Shown here: piece after piece, positions 27,916-36,172 of the stretch
How the letters are laid out: each line of letters starts with the position of its first letter
Numbering within the stretch: position 1 is the stretch's first letter
Virus record (IMG/VR): IMGVR_UViG_3300008111_001299
Location: 1-42,055 of that record
Source: a virus
Direction: 5' to 3' (one strand)
Length of the DNA stretch: 42,055 nt
Translations under genes and position numbers: made by a program
Notes under the pieces: generated by a model
Databases searched by the model: none
What the model was told of the DNA's origin: nothing
Seen by the model: the letters and a program-made list of their open reading frames with translations, nothing else

Positions 27916-28620
27916 ATGAACACTGAGTTTGAATACTACTATAATAATGTTCCGGACAAGGGACTCTGCAGAAACAATTTGATTTATACTAGCCTAATCA
28001 GCCACGATAAAAAAACATTTTGTCAATGGTATTACAATGATCAAGGATATCATGGCGGAAAAAATCAAGTAGTAGATCCTAGTCTAATGGAATCAAAATG
28101 GCTACGTGAAGTGAAATTTATTAAACTTATAAGTGAACACTATCCAGAACATGTTCCTGAAATTCTAGACATAGATTATATTAACAGAAAAATCTTTCTA
28201 AAAATCGACGGGCCCGATATGTGGGAATTAGCAGGTTGCCAAGGTAAAGACTATACTAGCGTTCTTCCTAATTGGGAAGAACAGATGCTAGACATTATTC
28301 AAAGTTATCAATCGCTAGGCATTTATAAAATGTCCATGCATCCTAGCAGTTATTTTATCATTGACGGAAAAATGAAAGGTATAAATTATTTTTTCTGTTA
28401 TACTGACGAAGATGAAGAAATATCTATGAGTAGTCTAATGAGTCATATCAGTAAAGATCGTCAAAAAACTCTACAACCTATATTTGACTCTTTGAAAATT
28501 AATCCCGATGAGCCAACTGCTTTTTGGAAAATACAGATGCTGACCTTTGAAACGTTTAAAACAAACTTCTTAGACAGCACTATGGAAAAGGCTAAACTGA
28601 TTTATCAACGGCCTGTTTAA
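27916..28620 (+). CDS. kinase-like-fold protein, copy 1
   Basis: The 234-residue product has REVKFIKLISEHYPEHVPEI and DIDYINRKIFLKIDG, like the N-lobe to hinge of aminoglycoside/RIO-type small kinases, then MHPSSYFIIDGKMKGINYFF, where a kinase would have HxD/N and DFG-type Asp. Here the second position is Asn (INYFF), so it may be a pseudokinase. It is paralogous to the product at 30699-31379. Its end overlaps the convergent SDR-like gene by 29-30 bp. Confidence 0.5.
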   Translation: MNTEFEYYYNNVPDKGLCRNNLIYTSLISHDKKTFCQWYYNDQGYHGGKNQVVDPSLMESKWLREVKFIKLISEHYPEHVPEILDIDYINRKIFLKIDGPDMWELAGCQGKDYTSVLPNWEEQMLDIIQSYQSLGIYKMSMHPSSYFIIDGKMKGINYFFCYTDEDEEISMSSLMSHISKDRQKTLQPIFDSLKINPDEPTAFWKIQMLTFETFKTNFLDSTMEKAKLIYQRPV

Positions 28621-29221
28621 TTCTGTCAACTAATTGATCCAACTGCGGTTTAGTTTTCATCTTAGTTGATATTTGATCATAGAGTAAATCTGTAATCTTA
28701 AAATTAAATCTTACATTATTGAAACTGGGATTCCGTATCCAAAAATCCACAGTGTCAACTACTTCGTCAAAAGATATAGTATAGTCACATTTAAGATTAT
28801 TAGGATCGTCTATGTCTACAATGTTGCCTTCTAGGCAGGAAAGATCGAGATGCAGTATTTTTGTTTTGCTATTTTTGTCTAGAGAAATTAAATGACAAAC
28901 TTCTGCTAGATCTTTTTTATTTTTTCCATAATCTGTAGGTATTAGATCATTAAAGAATCCGCCTTGTGATCCTGATACCACTAACATCTTTACTTGATTA
29001 TTTAGATGCTTAACTAATTCTATTTGTCTACGATCTGCATAAGCATTACTAATAAACAGATCACAATTTTCTGCTGCGGCAATCACAGAGTCAATGGATG
29101 TCTTAATATCCGTTCCTTGGCTTCTACTAAATCCTATTACTGTATTGTTAGGATCCTTGACAAAATGATCATAAAGTTTTTTGCCTAGACCTTTAGTATG
29201 ACCTGTTATAACTATTTTCAT
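28592..29221 (-). CDS. short-chain dehydrogenase/reductase-like protein, copy 1
   Basis: ATG 29221 (TGATG overlap with the upstream stop) is preferred to the preceding TTG. The 209-residue product begins KIVITGHTKGLGKKL, the TGxxxGLG dinucleotide motif, has FISNAYADRR where SDRs have NNAG, and YGKNKKDL as the YxxxK catalytic pair. It probably binds NAD(P)H and reduces a sugar-nucleotide or similar carbonyl. Paralogue at 30229. Confidence 0.7.
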   Translation of the reverse strand: MKIVITGHTKGLGKKLYDHFVKDPNNTVIGFSRSQGTDIKTSIDSVIAAAENCDLFISNAYADRRQIELVKHLNNQVKMLVVSGSQGGFFNDLIPTDYGKNKKDLAEVCHLISLDKNSKTKILHLDLSCLEGNIVDIDDPNNLKCDYTISFDEVVDTVDFWIRNPSFNNVRFNFKITDLLYDQISTKMKTKPQLDQLVDRIKQAVDKSV

Positions 29222-29391
29222 CAAACTAAATTCTTTTTTACAAAATCTAAAAATCCGCTAGGCATTTTTGTATCCACAATTTGTTTGACTTCTTCAATCT
29301 CATAAAGATCCTTTAGAATCTTATACATAGCAGCATTGGCCTGCTGTAACTCCATGAACTTTTTTAAGAAGAACTCGTCTTTGTTATCCAT
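29221..29391 (-). CDS. small helical protein (56 aa)
   Basis: ATG 29391 has an AGAGGA ribosome site 7-8 nt upstream; an earlier in-frame ATG (29412) would lie inside the preceding gene. The product is one or two helices (FFLKKFMELQQANAAMYKIL, VDTKMPSGFLDFVKK). Unknown function; it is coupled to the SDR-like gene. Confidence 0.55.
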   Translation of the reverse strand: MDNKDEFFLKKFMELQQANAAMYKILKDLYEIEEVKQIVDTKMPSGFLDFVKKNLV

Positions 29392-29392
29392 A

Positions 29393-30232
29393 TCAATATC
29401 CTCTGCTATCATCTCTTTTTAAATTACTTAGACAGAAAATGATAGCAAATTTTTCGCCTTCGGTTATTTCCTTGCTTTCGTGTATCAGTGACCAGTCTAA
29501 ATCTAAATCTTCAGTGTGGTTCCAAACAGACATTCTACCTTTTTTAGGTTTGATAGAAACATCGATGTGCGGAAAGTATGTTTCACCGCCAACAAAATCA
29601 TCATTAAGATAAACCAGTGCTACTGCATCTCTAGTTCCTGCTTTTTGATAATAATCTAATTTTCTTGGATCGTATGGCCAATCATGATGTGGAGTCATGT
29701 AATGACCTTTTTGATAGTACAATATGTCTGCCGACTCTATGAGATAGTAAGGTCTACCTAACGCATCGGATGCGGCAGTTGAAATAGTATCATAATCTTG
29801 ATAGGTAAAATCGTTAAGTATCCTTCTGTGGATATTGCGATCGTTGGCCTGACCATATGTATCTCTAGAACAATCTGACCTATGGTCTCCCATGGTAATA
29901 TACTTTCCAGGATAATCTAGGCTAAGACTACGCTTGATTAGATCATCACAATATTCATCGGATAGAACATTATCATAGATACTTACTCTTGGATAATCAT
30001 GAAGAATAACTTCTTTAAACTTAGGCGACTGTTCTTTAATTTGATCATAACTAAAATTAATTACATTAAGATCAAAGATCGAATTGTCAATGACTTCAAA
30101 TTCTACACGTTGACCTTCTAACAAACAACCTTGTCTGTAATTGAACACCGGAATTTCCGTACCATTATCGGAAGAGATGAGGCCATAAGATTTCGAGTTG
30201 TTAAACCATTTAACTGTTCCAGTTTCCATCAT
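29393..30232 (-). CDS. cold-shock-like domain fused to a prolyl-4-hydroxylase-type 2OG dioxygenase
   Basis: Residues 3-60 resemble a cold-shock domain: TGTVKWFNNSKSYGLISSDN, then LLEGQRVEFEV and LNVINF; the RNP2 VFVH motif is degenerate (IPVFNY). Residues ~75-270 form a P4H-type oxygenase with YYQKGHYMTPHHDW (iron ligands His182, Asp184), GTRDAVALVYLNDDFVGGE, distal His251 (LIHESKE) and 2OG-binding Lys261 (EGEKFAIIF). The two parts are in one uninterrupted frame. A nucleic-acid- or ribosome-targeted hydroxylase is a possible reading. ATGA overlap with the upstream SDR-like gene. Confidence 0.75.
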   Translation of the reverse strand: MMETGTVKWFNNSKSYGLISSDNGTEIPVFNYRQGCLLEGQRVEFEVIDNSIFDLNVINFSYDQIKEQSPKFKEVILHDYPRVSIYDNVLSDEYCDDLIKRSLSLDYPGKYITMGDHRSDCSRDTYGQANDRNIHRRILNDFTYQDYDTISTAASDALGRPYYLIESADILYYQKGHYMTPHHDWPYDPRKLDYYQKAGTRDAVALVYLNDDFVGGETYFPHIDVSIKPKKGRMSVWNHTEDLDLDWSLIHESKEITEGEKFAIIFCLSNLKRDDSRGY

Positions 30233-30702
30233 TTAGTCCTGTATGAAAATGCTATAATGTCAGTATTTAGTAACCAAAATTTAATAGAATCGTAGATCAG
30301 CCTGCTGTCTTTATATACTTTACCTGTGAGATTTATGATCAGCAAATCGCTGACTTTTTTCTCTAATGCCTGTTTCATAAAATAGTCATCTAATTCTTTT
30401 TTGTTCTGACTGTATTCTACCATAGTAGAATCTGGATATCTTGCAGCCACAGTTCCCATCACTACTATTTTATTATTAGTATTGATTAAATTTTCTAAAA
30501 TCTTTTTTTGGACACCGTTGGCATAGGCATTTAAAATCACTAGACTGTTTTCTTCTATCTGTGAAATTATTTTTGCATGATCTTTTTCTATGTCGTAACC
30601 GTTGGTTCTATCAAACCCAGAAACATCGTATCCGTCTTTGATAAAGTAATCGGCGATATGTTTTCCAAGACCTCTGGATTTACCTATGACATAAACTTTC
30701 AT
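30229..30702 (-). CDS. short-chain dehydrogenase-like protein, copy 2 (short)
   Basis: The 157-residue product has YVIGKSRGLGKHIADYF (a Rossmann start with GxxxGLG), VILNAYANG in place of NNAG, and EYSQNKKELDDY as YxxxK-like. It is shorter than the 28592 copy at the C-terminus. It is coupled to the kinase-like gene upstream and the fusion gene downstream by ATGA overlaps. Confidence 0.65.
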   Translation of the reverse strand: MKVYVIGKSRGLGKHIADYFIKDGYDVSGFDRTNGYDIEKDHAKIISQIEENSLVILNAYANGVQKKILENLINTNNKIVVMGTVAARYPDSTMVEYSQNKKELDDYFMKQALEKKVSDLLIINLTGKVYKDSRLIYDSIKFWLLNTDIIAFSYRTK

Positions 30703-31379
30703 TTGTTAAAAATTAAATCGTGTATAAATTTTAAATTTTTATCGCCCCACGATACATGCTCTTGTAATCCTCTTTTAAACATGATTTCTAGATTGTAATA
30801 GTCTCCGACTAACGGCCCAGTTTCGTCTAATCTAAATTTTGCTGATTCGTGTATAATAGCGTCCATATATTTTCTATGGATAAGAGGATGTTCTATAGGA
30901 ACACAACCATACCAATCTATGGCTTTTAACTGACCCTGATCAGTGACATAATGACAATGACTGTACATAGTTAATTTATAATAGCCTTCATTGATCTGAT
31001 CTAGCATCACATCTTTTAATTGTTCGAGCCAATCTAGCGGCCAGTTACTGTCAGTATAGACAATATGATTACAACTGTTTCCATACCATTTTATAAAGAT
31101 TCTTTTGTTGACATAATCAATTTCTAAAACTTCAGGAGCATAATCTTTGCCAGCAAAATGCTCTAAGTTTTTTATATCGTTATTAAAAAACCAATTTATA
31201 ACTTCTTGATCATAGAGAGGTCGTTCGCCCATGGATTGGTGATACGAAGTATGCAAATTATAATTTGCACAGAATACAGTGCCTTCGGGATTTATCAAAG
31301 GTTCATAGGTAGTTTGTGCCATACCTAGTTTACCCGTTTCACTGAATTTATGGTAGTGATTCCAATTAGAGATATTCAT
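30699..31379 (-). CDS. kinase-like-fold protein, copy 2
   Basis: The 226-residue product has YAPEVLEIDYVNKRIFIKWY (matching the first copy's PEILDIDYINRKIF) and MYSHCHYVTDQGQLKAIDWY, where His and Asp (AIDW) sit at the positions expected for an atypical kinase's catalytic and metal-binding residues. This copy keeps Asp where copy 1 has Asn. It is the first gene of the - strand operon ending at 28592. The substrate is unknown. Confidence 0.55.
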   Translation of the reverse strand: MNISNWNHYHKFSETGKLGMAQTTYEPLINPEGTVFCANYNLHTSYHQSMGERPLYDQEVINWFFNNDIKNLEHFAGKDYAPEVLEIDYVNKRIFIKWYGNSCNHIVYTDSNWPLDWLEQLKDVMLDQINEGYYKLTMYSHCHYVTDQGQLKAIDWYGCVPIEHPLIHRKYMDAIIHESAKFRLDETGPLVGDYYNLEIMFKRGLQEHVSWGDKNLKFIHDLIFNK

Positions 31380-31396
31380 TTGTAGATATTTAACGT

Positions 31397-31404
31397 AATA
31401 AATA
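31397..31404 (+). promoter_or_regulatory. late-like box AATAAATA
   Basis: AATAAATA lies 14 nt before ATG 31419, with a further TAAAAATA directly at the ATG, in a 39-bp divergent gap. Confidence 0.4.
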
Positions 31405-31418
31405 TTCTACTAAAAATA

Positions 31419-32384
31419 ATGTCTACTCAATTTCAACCCTCTACATTATGTTGGTACAACGATAACGGTATCAATTTACCAATGATTTCTGATCATGCTA
31501 GAAATCAATTCTATCAACGTATACTATCCAAATCAGTAAAGAATAAAACATGTATCGATGTTGGATTTGGAACTGGTTTATTATCTCTAATGGCTTTAGA
31601 ACAGGGTGCTGAAAAGATAATTGCTTTTGAAACAAACGCCGAGCGATATCATCTAGGTTTAGATATTATTGAAAAGTTAAAACTTAAAAATCTAATTGAC
31701 CTAAGAAATGAACGATATTGTTCAACATATTTCAAAGATCAAAATTGTGTGATAATACAGGAAATCGTTGGACACAATTTATGGAATGAGGGTCTAAGAT
31801 TTATTATAGATAAAGATCAAGTTTTAGTTCCTGGAGACTTCTATTGCGAATACTATTGCTGTCCTATTGATGAAAATATCTATCAACAGTTTATAAGCCT
31901 TCATGCAGACCCAAGTAAAATAAATCTAGGAATTAATTTAAACAATTTTAATTTTTTAAAATTAATTTATGAATATCAAATAAAAGAGCAAAATGTAATA
32001 AATTTAAATGACGAGAAATTTATCAAAGACATTTACAAAGATCTATTATCTAAAGGCAGTTTAATTGGAAAGTATTGCGTACTTACTAATCAGAAAAAAT
32101 TGTTGATCAACGAAGCGACAGTAGAATATAATTTAGACTGTGATCAGGTAGGATATATTGATGTTCCTTTAACTATAAATTTGAAATTTGATTATTCAAT
32201 AATATTAGCCAAATATTTTATAGGACACAATGAAGATCTGCTAGTTATATCTCCCAGTGAAGATAATCCAACTTCTCACTGGGCAGTGCCCAATCCTGTT
32301 TGCGTAATATCTGATTTAGAAAACAGTTTTATAGCCAGAACTTATCTAGATGACGGTTCTGTAAGAGTGTATCCTAAGAAATGA
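31419..32384 (+). CDS. PRMT-like class I methyltransferase
   Basis: The 321-residue product has motif I CIDVGFGTGLLSLMALEQGA (residues 45-64) and an acidic residue after the next strand (FE, 71), followed by IIQEIVGHNLWNEG, where Glu114 and Glu123 are nine residues apart, the spacing of the double-E loop that binds substrate arginine in PRMTs. The C-terminal half is beta-rich, like the PRMT barrel. I infer protein arginine (or similar guanidino) methylation; the THW-loop His is not obvious. Its 3' end overlaps the convergent gene by 43 bp. Confidence 0.65.
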   Translation: MSTQFQPSTLCWYNDNGINLPMISDHARNQFYQRILSKSVKNKTCIDVGFGTGLLSLMALEQGAEKIIAFETNAERYHLGLDIIEKLKLKNLIDLRNERYCSTYFKDQNCVIIQEIVGHNLWNEGLRFIIDKDQVLVPGDFYCEYYCCPIDENIYQQFISLHADPSKINLGINLNNFNFLKLIYEYQIKEQNVINLNDEKFIKDIYKDLLSKGSLIGKYCVLTNQKKLLINEATVEYNLDCDQVGYIDVPLTINLKFDYSIILAKYFIGHNEDLLVISPSEDNPTSHWAVPNPVCVISDLENSFIARTYLDDGSVRVYPKK

Positions 32385-32980
32385 AAAATGTAATTTGGCC
32401 TGTTGCTATTATTGATCAACGAATGTAGTTCTTTAGTAGTAGGCCACTTTACTACTGTGTGCTTAGATACATTTTCATATTTGTTATCACCAACTATAAA
32501 AATCTGATCTTGTACAGGATCATCTATGAATACCATGTATCTGACTAGATTTTTCTTTTCTAATTCAATCCAAGTTTTTTCTTGATCAAATTCGTCTTTG
32601 TGAAAAGGTATAGTTGAGTATGCATCAACTCTGCTAATCCAACATTCCTGAACTGAGTGTCCAACAAGACTTTCAAACTTATCTACTATGGATTTTGAAA
32701 AATGATTCTCAGAATTATATTGTTCAAGATTTGGATAAAAATTTTGAAAGGTTATTTTTGTAAAATCAAGTCCCTGATCAAAATAGTTCTTTACCATTTC
32801 AGCAAACGGTGTTCTACTAAATTCAAATGGTAATAGTCCTTTATCGATAATCTCTTGATAAGTTCGTAACTCTGTTTTTTCTGTATCAATAGTTTGGTCT
32901 ACATGACGTATTGAACCTGTCTTTGAGTCTAGGCTCTGAATAATGTCATCCCAATTTATAATACCAACTGTGGTTATCAT
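32342..32980 (-). CDS. 2OG-oxygenase-like protein (212 aa)
   Basis: ATG 32980 lies 4 nt after a perfect - strand TATAAATA; an earlier in-frame ATG (33001) would lie upstream of that box. The product has STIPFHKDEF (HxD) near residue 125, VRYMVFIDDPVQDQIFIVGD and a distal NYIFHFLGYTL. A double-stranded beta-helix hydroxylase is likely; the 2OG-binding residue is not clear. It ends antisense within the PRMT-like gene. Confidence 0.55.
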   Translation of the reverse strand: MITTVGIINWDDIIQSLDSKTGSIRHVDQTIDTEKTELRTYQEIIDKGLLPFEFSRTPFAEMVKNYFDQGLDFTKITFQNFYPNLEQYNSENHFSKSIVDKFESLVGHSVQECWISRVDAYSTIPFHKDEFDQEKTWIELEKKNLVRYMVFIDDPVQDQIFIVGDNKYENVSKHTVVKWPTTKELHSLINNSNRPNYIFHFLGYTLTEPSSR

Positions 32981-32984
32981 AAAG

Positions 32985-32992
32985 TATTTATA
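32985..32992 (-). promoter_or_regulatory. T4-late-like promoter TATAAATA
   Basis: A perfect box on the - strand, 4 nt before the ATG at 32980. Confidence 0.65.
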
Positions 32993-33008
32993 GTGGTACA
33001 TTATAGCC

Positions 33009-33016
33009 TATAAATA
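33009..33016 (+). promoter_or_regulatory. T4-late-like promoter TATAAATA
   Basis: A perfect box on the + strand; the A of an in-frame ATG at 33016 is its last base, so translation more likely begins at ATG 33025 or 33028. Confidence 0.65.
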
Positions 33017-33024
33017 TGATACTT

Positions 33025-34206
33025 ATGATGCTGTTCCAAAAAAAACTTTCTCCAACGATTGAACATTTCAATCAAACATCTCCGTTAGAACAATGGTCGG
33101 CTGAGTTGAAAGAAGACTACTGTTTCTACTACAATTGGATCGATCAATTATATGATTTTCGGTTTGATAATTTTTTAACCGATACGCATATTAATTTTTT
33201 AAGGCAAAATCCTAATATCAAAATTGTTTACGATTTTAACGGAGAACCGATAGTTGAAAATATTTTATTGGATATATTAGAAACTGCACAGCAATGGGAA
33301 CTTAATGATGATCAAATTATTTTGATTGTTAGTAATATTTTACAAACAAATTTTGTCAATGAAAGACTAAAAGAAATTCGTAGTGTAAGAACTTATGAAT
33401 GGAATTACGATATTAAAACTACGTTGATCTCCCAGCCTGCAAATGATATTGAAAAGAAAAAATTCAGCACCACTTGTAGATTACACAGGCCCTGGAGATC
33501 TTATATAATTTGCAGATTAAAAGAACGACATCTCATAGATAATTTTCATTTTTCCTTTATGGGCTGTGAAAATAATATGACTGTTGCATTAGACAAAGTT
33601 ATATCTGAAAACAAAGATATCAGTATTACTCTAGCCGAAGGCGACTGGAGTATTATTGCCAAACACGATAAAATTAAAAAAGACCTTACGAATATCTGCG
33701 GAATGTTATTAACAGCAGACATGAACAACTTTATTGATCAATGTCCACATTATATAGAAAAAGAAAGATTCAAGACCGATGTTGAAACTCCCCAAGAAAT
33801 ATTTCATTCAGATTTTCATCTTGTGATAGAAAATGGTTTTTTTGATTTAAACGAATCTGCATATACTGTTCGATCATTTGAGATGGGGGAGAAGACATGG
33901 AAGGCTATTATAGCATCGAAACCTTTCTTAGTTTACTCAGATCCGGGTTATTTGCATTCTCTAAAAAAACTAGGTTTCAAAACCTTTGATACTTGGATAG
34001 ATGAATCATACGATAACGAAACAGATCCTAAATCTAGAGCAGAAATGATCATAGATCAAATTGAAAAAATTAATAACCTAAGCATAGAAGAATATACTAA
34101 CCTATTGCTAAACTGTAAGAGCATAACTGAACATAATTTTTCAATTTATTTTAATCTAAAGTCTAAACAACAAAACTTTACAGACATAAATTTTAATAAA
34201 ATATGA
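33025..34206 (+). CDS. glycosyltransferase-like protein
   Basis: The 393-residue product ends with a diagnostic block, GEKTWKAIIASKPFLVYSDP, then YLHSLKKLGFKTFDTWIDES, as in viral and bacterial fucosyl/hexosyltransferase-type proteins where Glu-Lys binds the nucleotide sugar. The N-terminal ~270 residues are not recognised in detail. No membrane segment is evident. It heads a three-gene + strand operon (33025-36172) with two 4-bp overlaps. It would transfer a sugar to a phage or host acceptor. Confidence 0.65.
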   Translation: MMLFQKKLSPTIEHFNQTSPLEQWSAELKEDYCFYYNWIDQLYDFRFDNFLTDTHINFLRQNPNIKIVYDFNGEPIVENILLDILETAQQWELNDDQIILIVSNILQTNFVNERLKEIRSVRTYEWNYDIKTTLISQPANDIEKKKFSTTCRLHRPWRSYIICRLKERHLIDNFHFSFMGCENNMTVALDKVISENKDISITLAEGDWSIIAKHDKIKKDLTNICGMLLTADMNNFIDQCPHYIEKERFKTDVETPQEIFHSDFHLVIENGFFDLNESAYTVRSFEMGEKTWKAIIASKPFLVYSDPGYLHSLKKLGFKTFDTWIDESYDNETDPKSRAEMIIDQIEKINNLSIEEYTNLLLNCKSITEHNFSIYFNLKSKQQNFTDINFNKI

Positions 34207-34943
34207 TATCCACTTCTTTAGATTTCTATAATGAAAACAAACACATACCGTATAAATTGCCGGCTCCTCCTGACGAGAATCTAAATGATTATCAGTTATG
34301 TGATTGGCTTTTGAATCGTAGTGATTTTTCTTGGTTAGAACTAGATGTACAATTCGATGTTAATAAATGGCAGGAAGAAATACTCAGTTGTAAGGATTTT
34401 TTAGTGCCGCACAGAGACAGTGAAAGTTCTGGATGGGAAAGTGCCTGTATACACGGAATAGATATTCAATCCACAGGAGCATGGACTAGATACGGATATA
34501 AGAACGAAGATGATGTTCCCTACCATTGGACTGAACTTGCAGATCAATGTCCAAATATAAAAAAGTTTTGGTCAGAGTTTCCTTATGACAGTTACAGACG
34601 TATAAGGATCATGGCTGTGAAACCCGGAGGTTGCATAAATCCTCATAGCGATATGCCTGGCAAATTACCTGGAGAGGAAAACTTTGATGCATTAAAATTT
34701 GGTGTGCCTATAAATGTAGCAGTAATACATCCTAAAGAATGCTACATGAGTTTAAAGGGTCACGGAGTTGTTCCTTTTAAAGAGGGCAAGGCTTTTTTAA
34801 TTAATATTAGAAATTATCATAGTGTAATAAATTTCTCCGACGAGATTAGATATCATATTATTGCACACGGAAAACTTCAAAATAAAACTGACAAATTTGT
34901 AAAGTTAATATCGGATAGTTTTAGAAAACAATTTGTAAAATGA
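34203..34943 (+). CDS. aspartyl/asparaginyl beta-hydroxylase-like 2OG oxygenase
   Basis: The 246-residue product has MAVKPGGCINPHSDMPG (His-Ser-Asp iron ligands near 149-151), VPINVAVIHPKECYMSLKGH, the PFKEGKAFLINIRNYHSVIN block with distal His ~210, and EIRYHIIAHG (Arg for 2OG). The motif order matches Asp/Asn hydroxylases (Asp_Arg_Hydrox-type). ATGA overlaps at both ends tie it to the glycosyltransferase-like and 34940 products. Confidence 0.75.
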   Translation: MISTSLDFYNENKHIPYKLPAPPDENLNDYQLCDWLLNRSDFSWLELDVQFDVNKWQEEILSCKDFLVPHRDSESSGWESACIHGIDIQSTGAWTRYGYKNEDDVPYHWTELADQCPNIKKFWSEFPYDSYRRIRIMAVKPGGCINPHSDMPGKLPGEENFDALKFGVPINVAVIHPKECYMSLKGHGVVPFKEGKAFLINIRNYHSVINFSDEIRYHIIAHGKLQNKTDKFVKLISDSFRKQFVK

Positions 34944-36172
34944 ATGTAATTAAATTCGGCCAGTATAAAAAAAGAAAAATAGTATTTTGTTTTTTAGATA
35001 CACTGCATCTCTGTCAGGATAATTTTACTAAAGAAATAATTAAAAATCAATCCGATTATGTGATATCTAGTTTAATCAGCAAAAGATTCAATGTGTATCA
35101 AGGTCAAGACGAAGATCAATTATTAGGTTCCGCAGCAGAAGATGGATATGAATGTGCTGTGATGTTTAGCACTGGCACTGAATTTATTAATGGAAACATA
35201 TTCTTTAAAAAAACCAAAGAATTAGTAAACACAGATTTTTTCATTTGCGGCCATGTGTTAGATCGTAAAGATGCCTATTACGAATTACATCAACAATGTT
35301 ATATTATAAATCTCAAAATCTATGAAAAGTTAGGTAGACCTTTAATTGGCAAACACACGTGGAATTCTCCGCATCAACAAATAGAACCAAAAAGAAGTCT
35401 AGAAAATTTTCATGATGAATACACTCCCAAATATGTAATGCCGGGCACAGATCTAAAAGACTATCAACATAAGTGTCATGGATGGAACATTTTAAAAACA
35501 GCATTTGAAAATCAATTGCAGGTATTAGTTTTTGATGAAGAATTTAGATCAGGTAAGACACATCACTATCCGGAGTCTCGAAAAGATTTCTATAAAAATT
35601 TAAGATGGATTTATTACAGAGAAAACGAATGTCTATATAATTTTGTTCACACTGCAAATTCAGAGTTTAAAAGAAGATTAACAGGTCAGTATGAACAGAT
35701 AGTGATTCCGGCCAGTGGTACTTTATATCTAAACCTGATAGACAAAGGTGACGTGATAATCTATGATTATAATCAAAAATCTTTAGACTATTGGCAAGAA
35801 CACCTGCCTCGTAAAGAGAATGTTAATTATAATTTTGTAAAAACGGATCTGCTGATAGATAATAATTTGATAGATCAAATACAGGATAATAAATCAACAT
35901 TAATTAATCTATCTAATATATTTGCCTATGAGGGTACCGCTGCATTTAAACCCTTGTTTTATAGATTACACAAAGAAAATCAATTAATAGAAAGTCTACA
36001 AAAAAAGATTCCAGATATTTTTATAATATTTTCAATACGATCCGTTACTGGTTTTTTAGAATTACCTCTTACTGGAAATTCGTCTCTTATCAAAACTACA
36101 GATATAGAAAAACTAAAAAGGCCTACTTGGCATCATAATGACGATTGGTTAATCAAACCTTTACAATACTAA
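34940..36172 (+). CDS. large uncharacterised protein, possible transferase with a Rossmann-like C-terminal half
   Basis: The 410-residue product has HVLDRKDAYYELHQQCYIIN and LKIYEKLGRPLIG (~105-135), segments reminiscent of sugar-modifying phage proteins. A second half (~250-390) has DKGDVIIYDYNQKSLDYWQE and NFVKTDLLIDN, with the strand/acidic pattern of SAM- or nucleotide-binding folds. No decisive catalytic motif is seen. It is co-transcribed with a glycosyltransferase-like and a hydroxylase gene. Function unknown. Confidence 0.55.
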   Translation: MNVIKFGQYKKRKIVFCFLDTLHLCQDNFTKEIIKNQSDYVISSLISKRFNVYQGQDEDQLLGSAAEDGYECAVMFSTGTEFINGNIFFKKTKELVNTDFFICGHVLDRKDAYYELHQQCYIINLKIYEKLGRPLIGKHTWNSPHQQIEPKRSLENFHDEYTPKYVMPGTDLKDYQHKCHGWNILKTAFENQLQVLVFDEEFRSGKTHHYPESRKDFYKNLRWIYYRENECLYNFVHTANSEFKRRLTGQYEQIVIPASGTLYLNLIDKGDVIIYDYNQKSLDYWQEHLPRKENVNYNFVKTDLLIDNNLIDQIQDNKSTLINLSNIFAYEGTAAFKPLFYRLHKENQLIESLQKKIPDIFIIFSIRSVTGFLELPLTGNSSLIKTTDIEKLKRPTWHHNDDWLIKPLQY

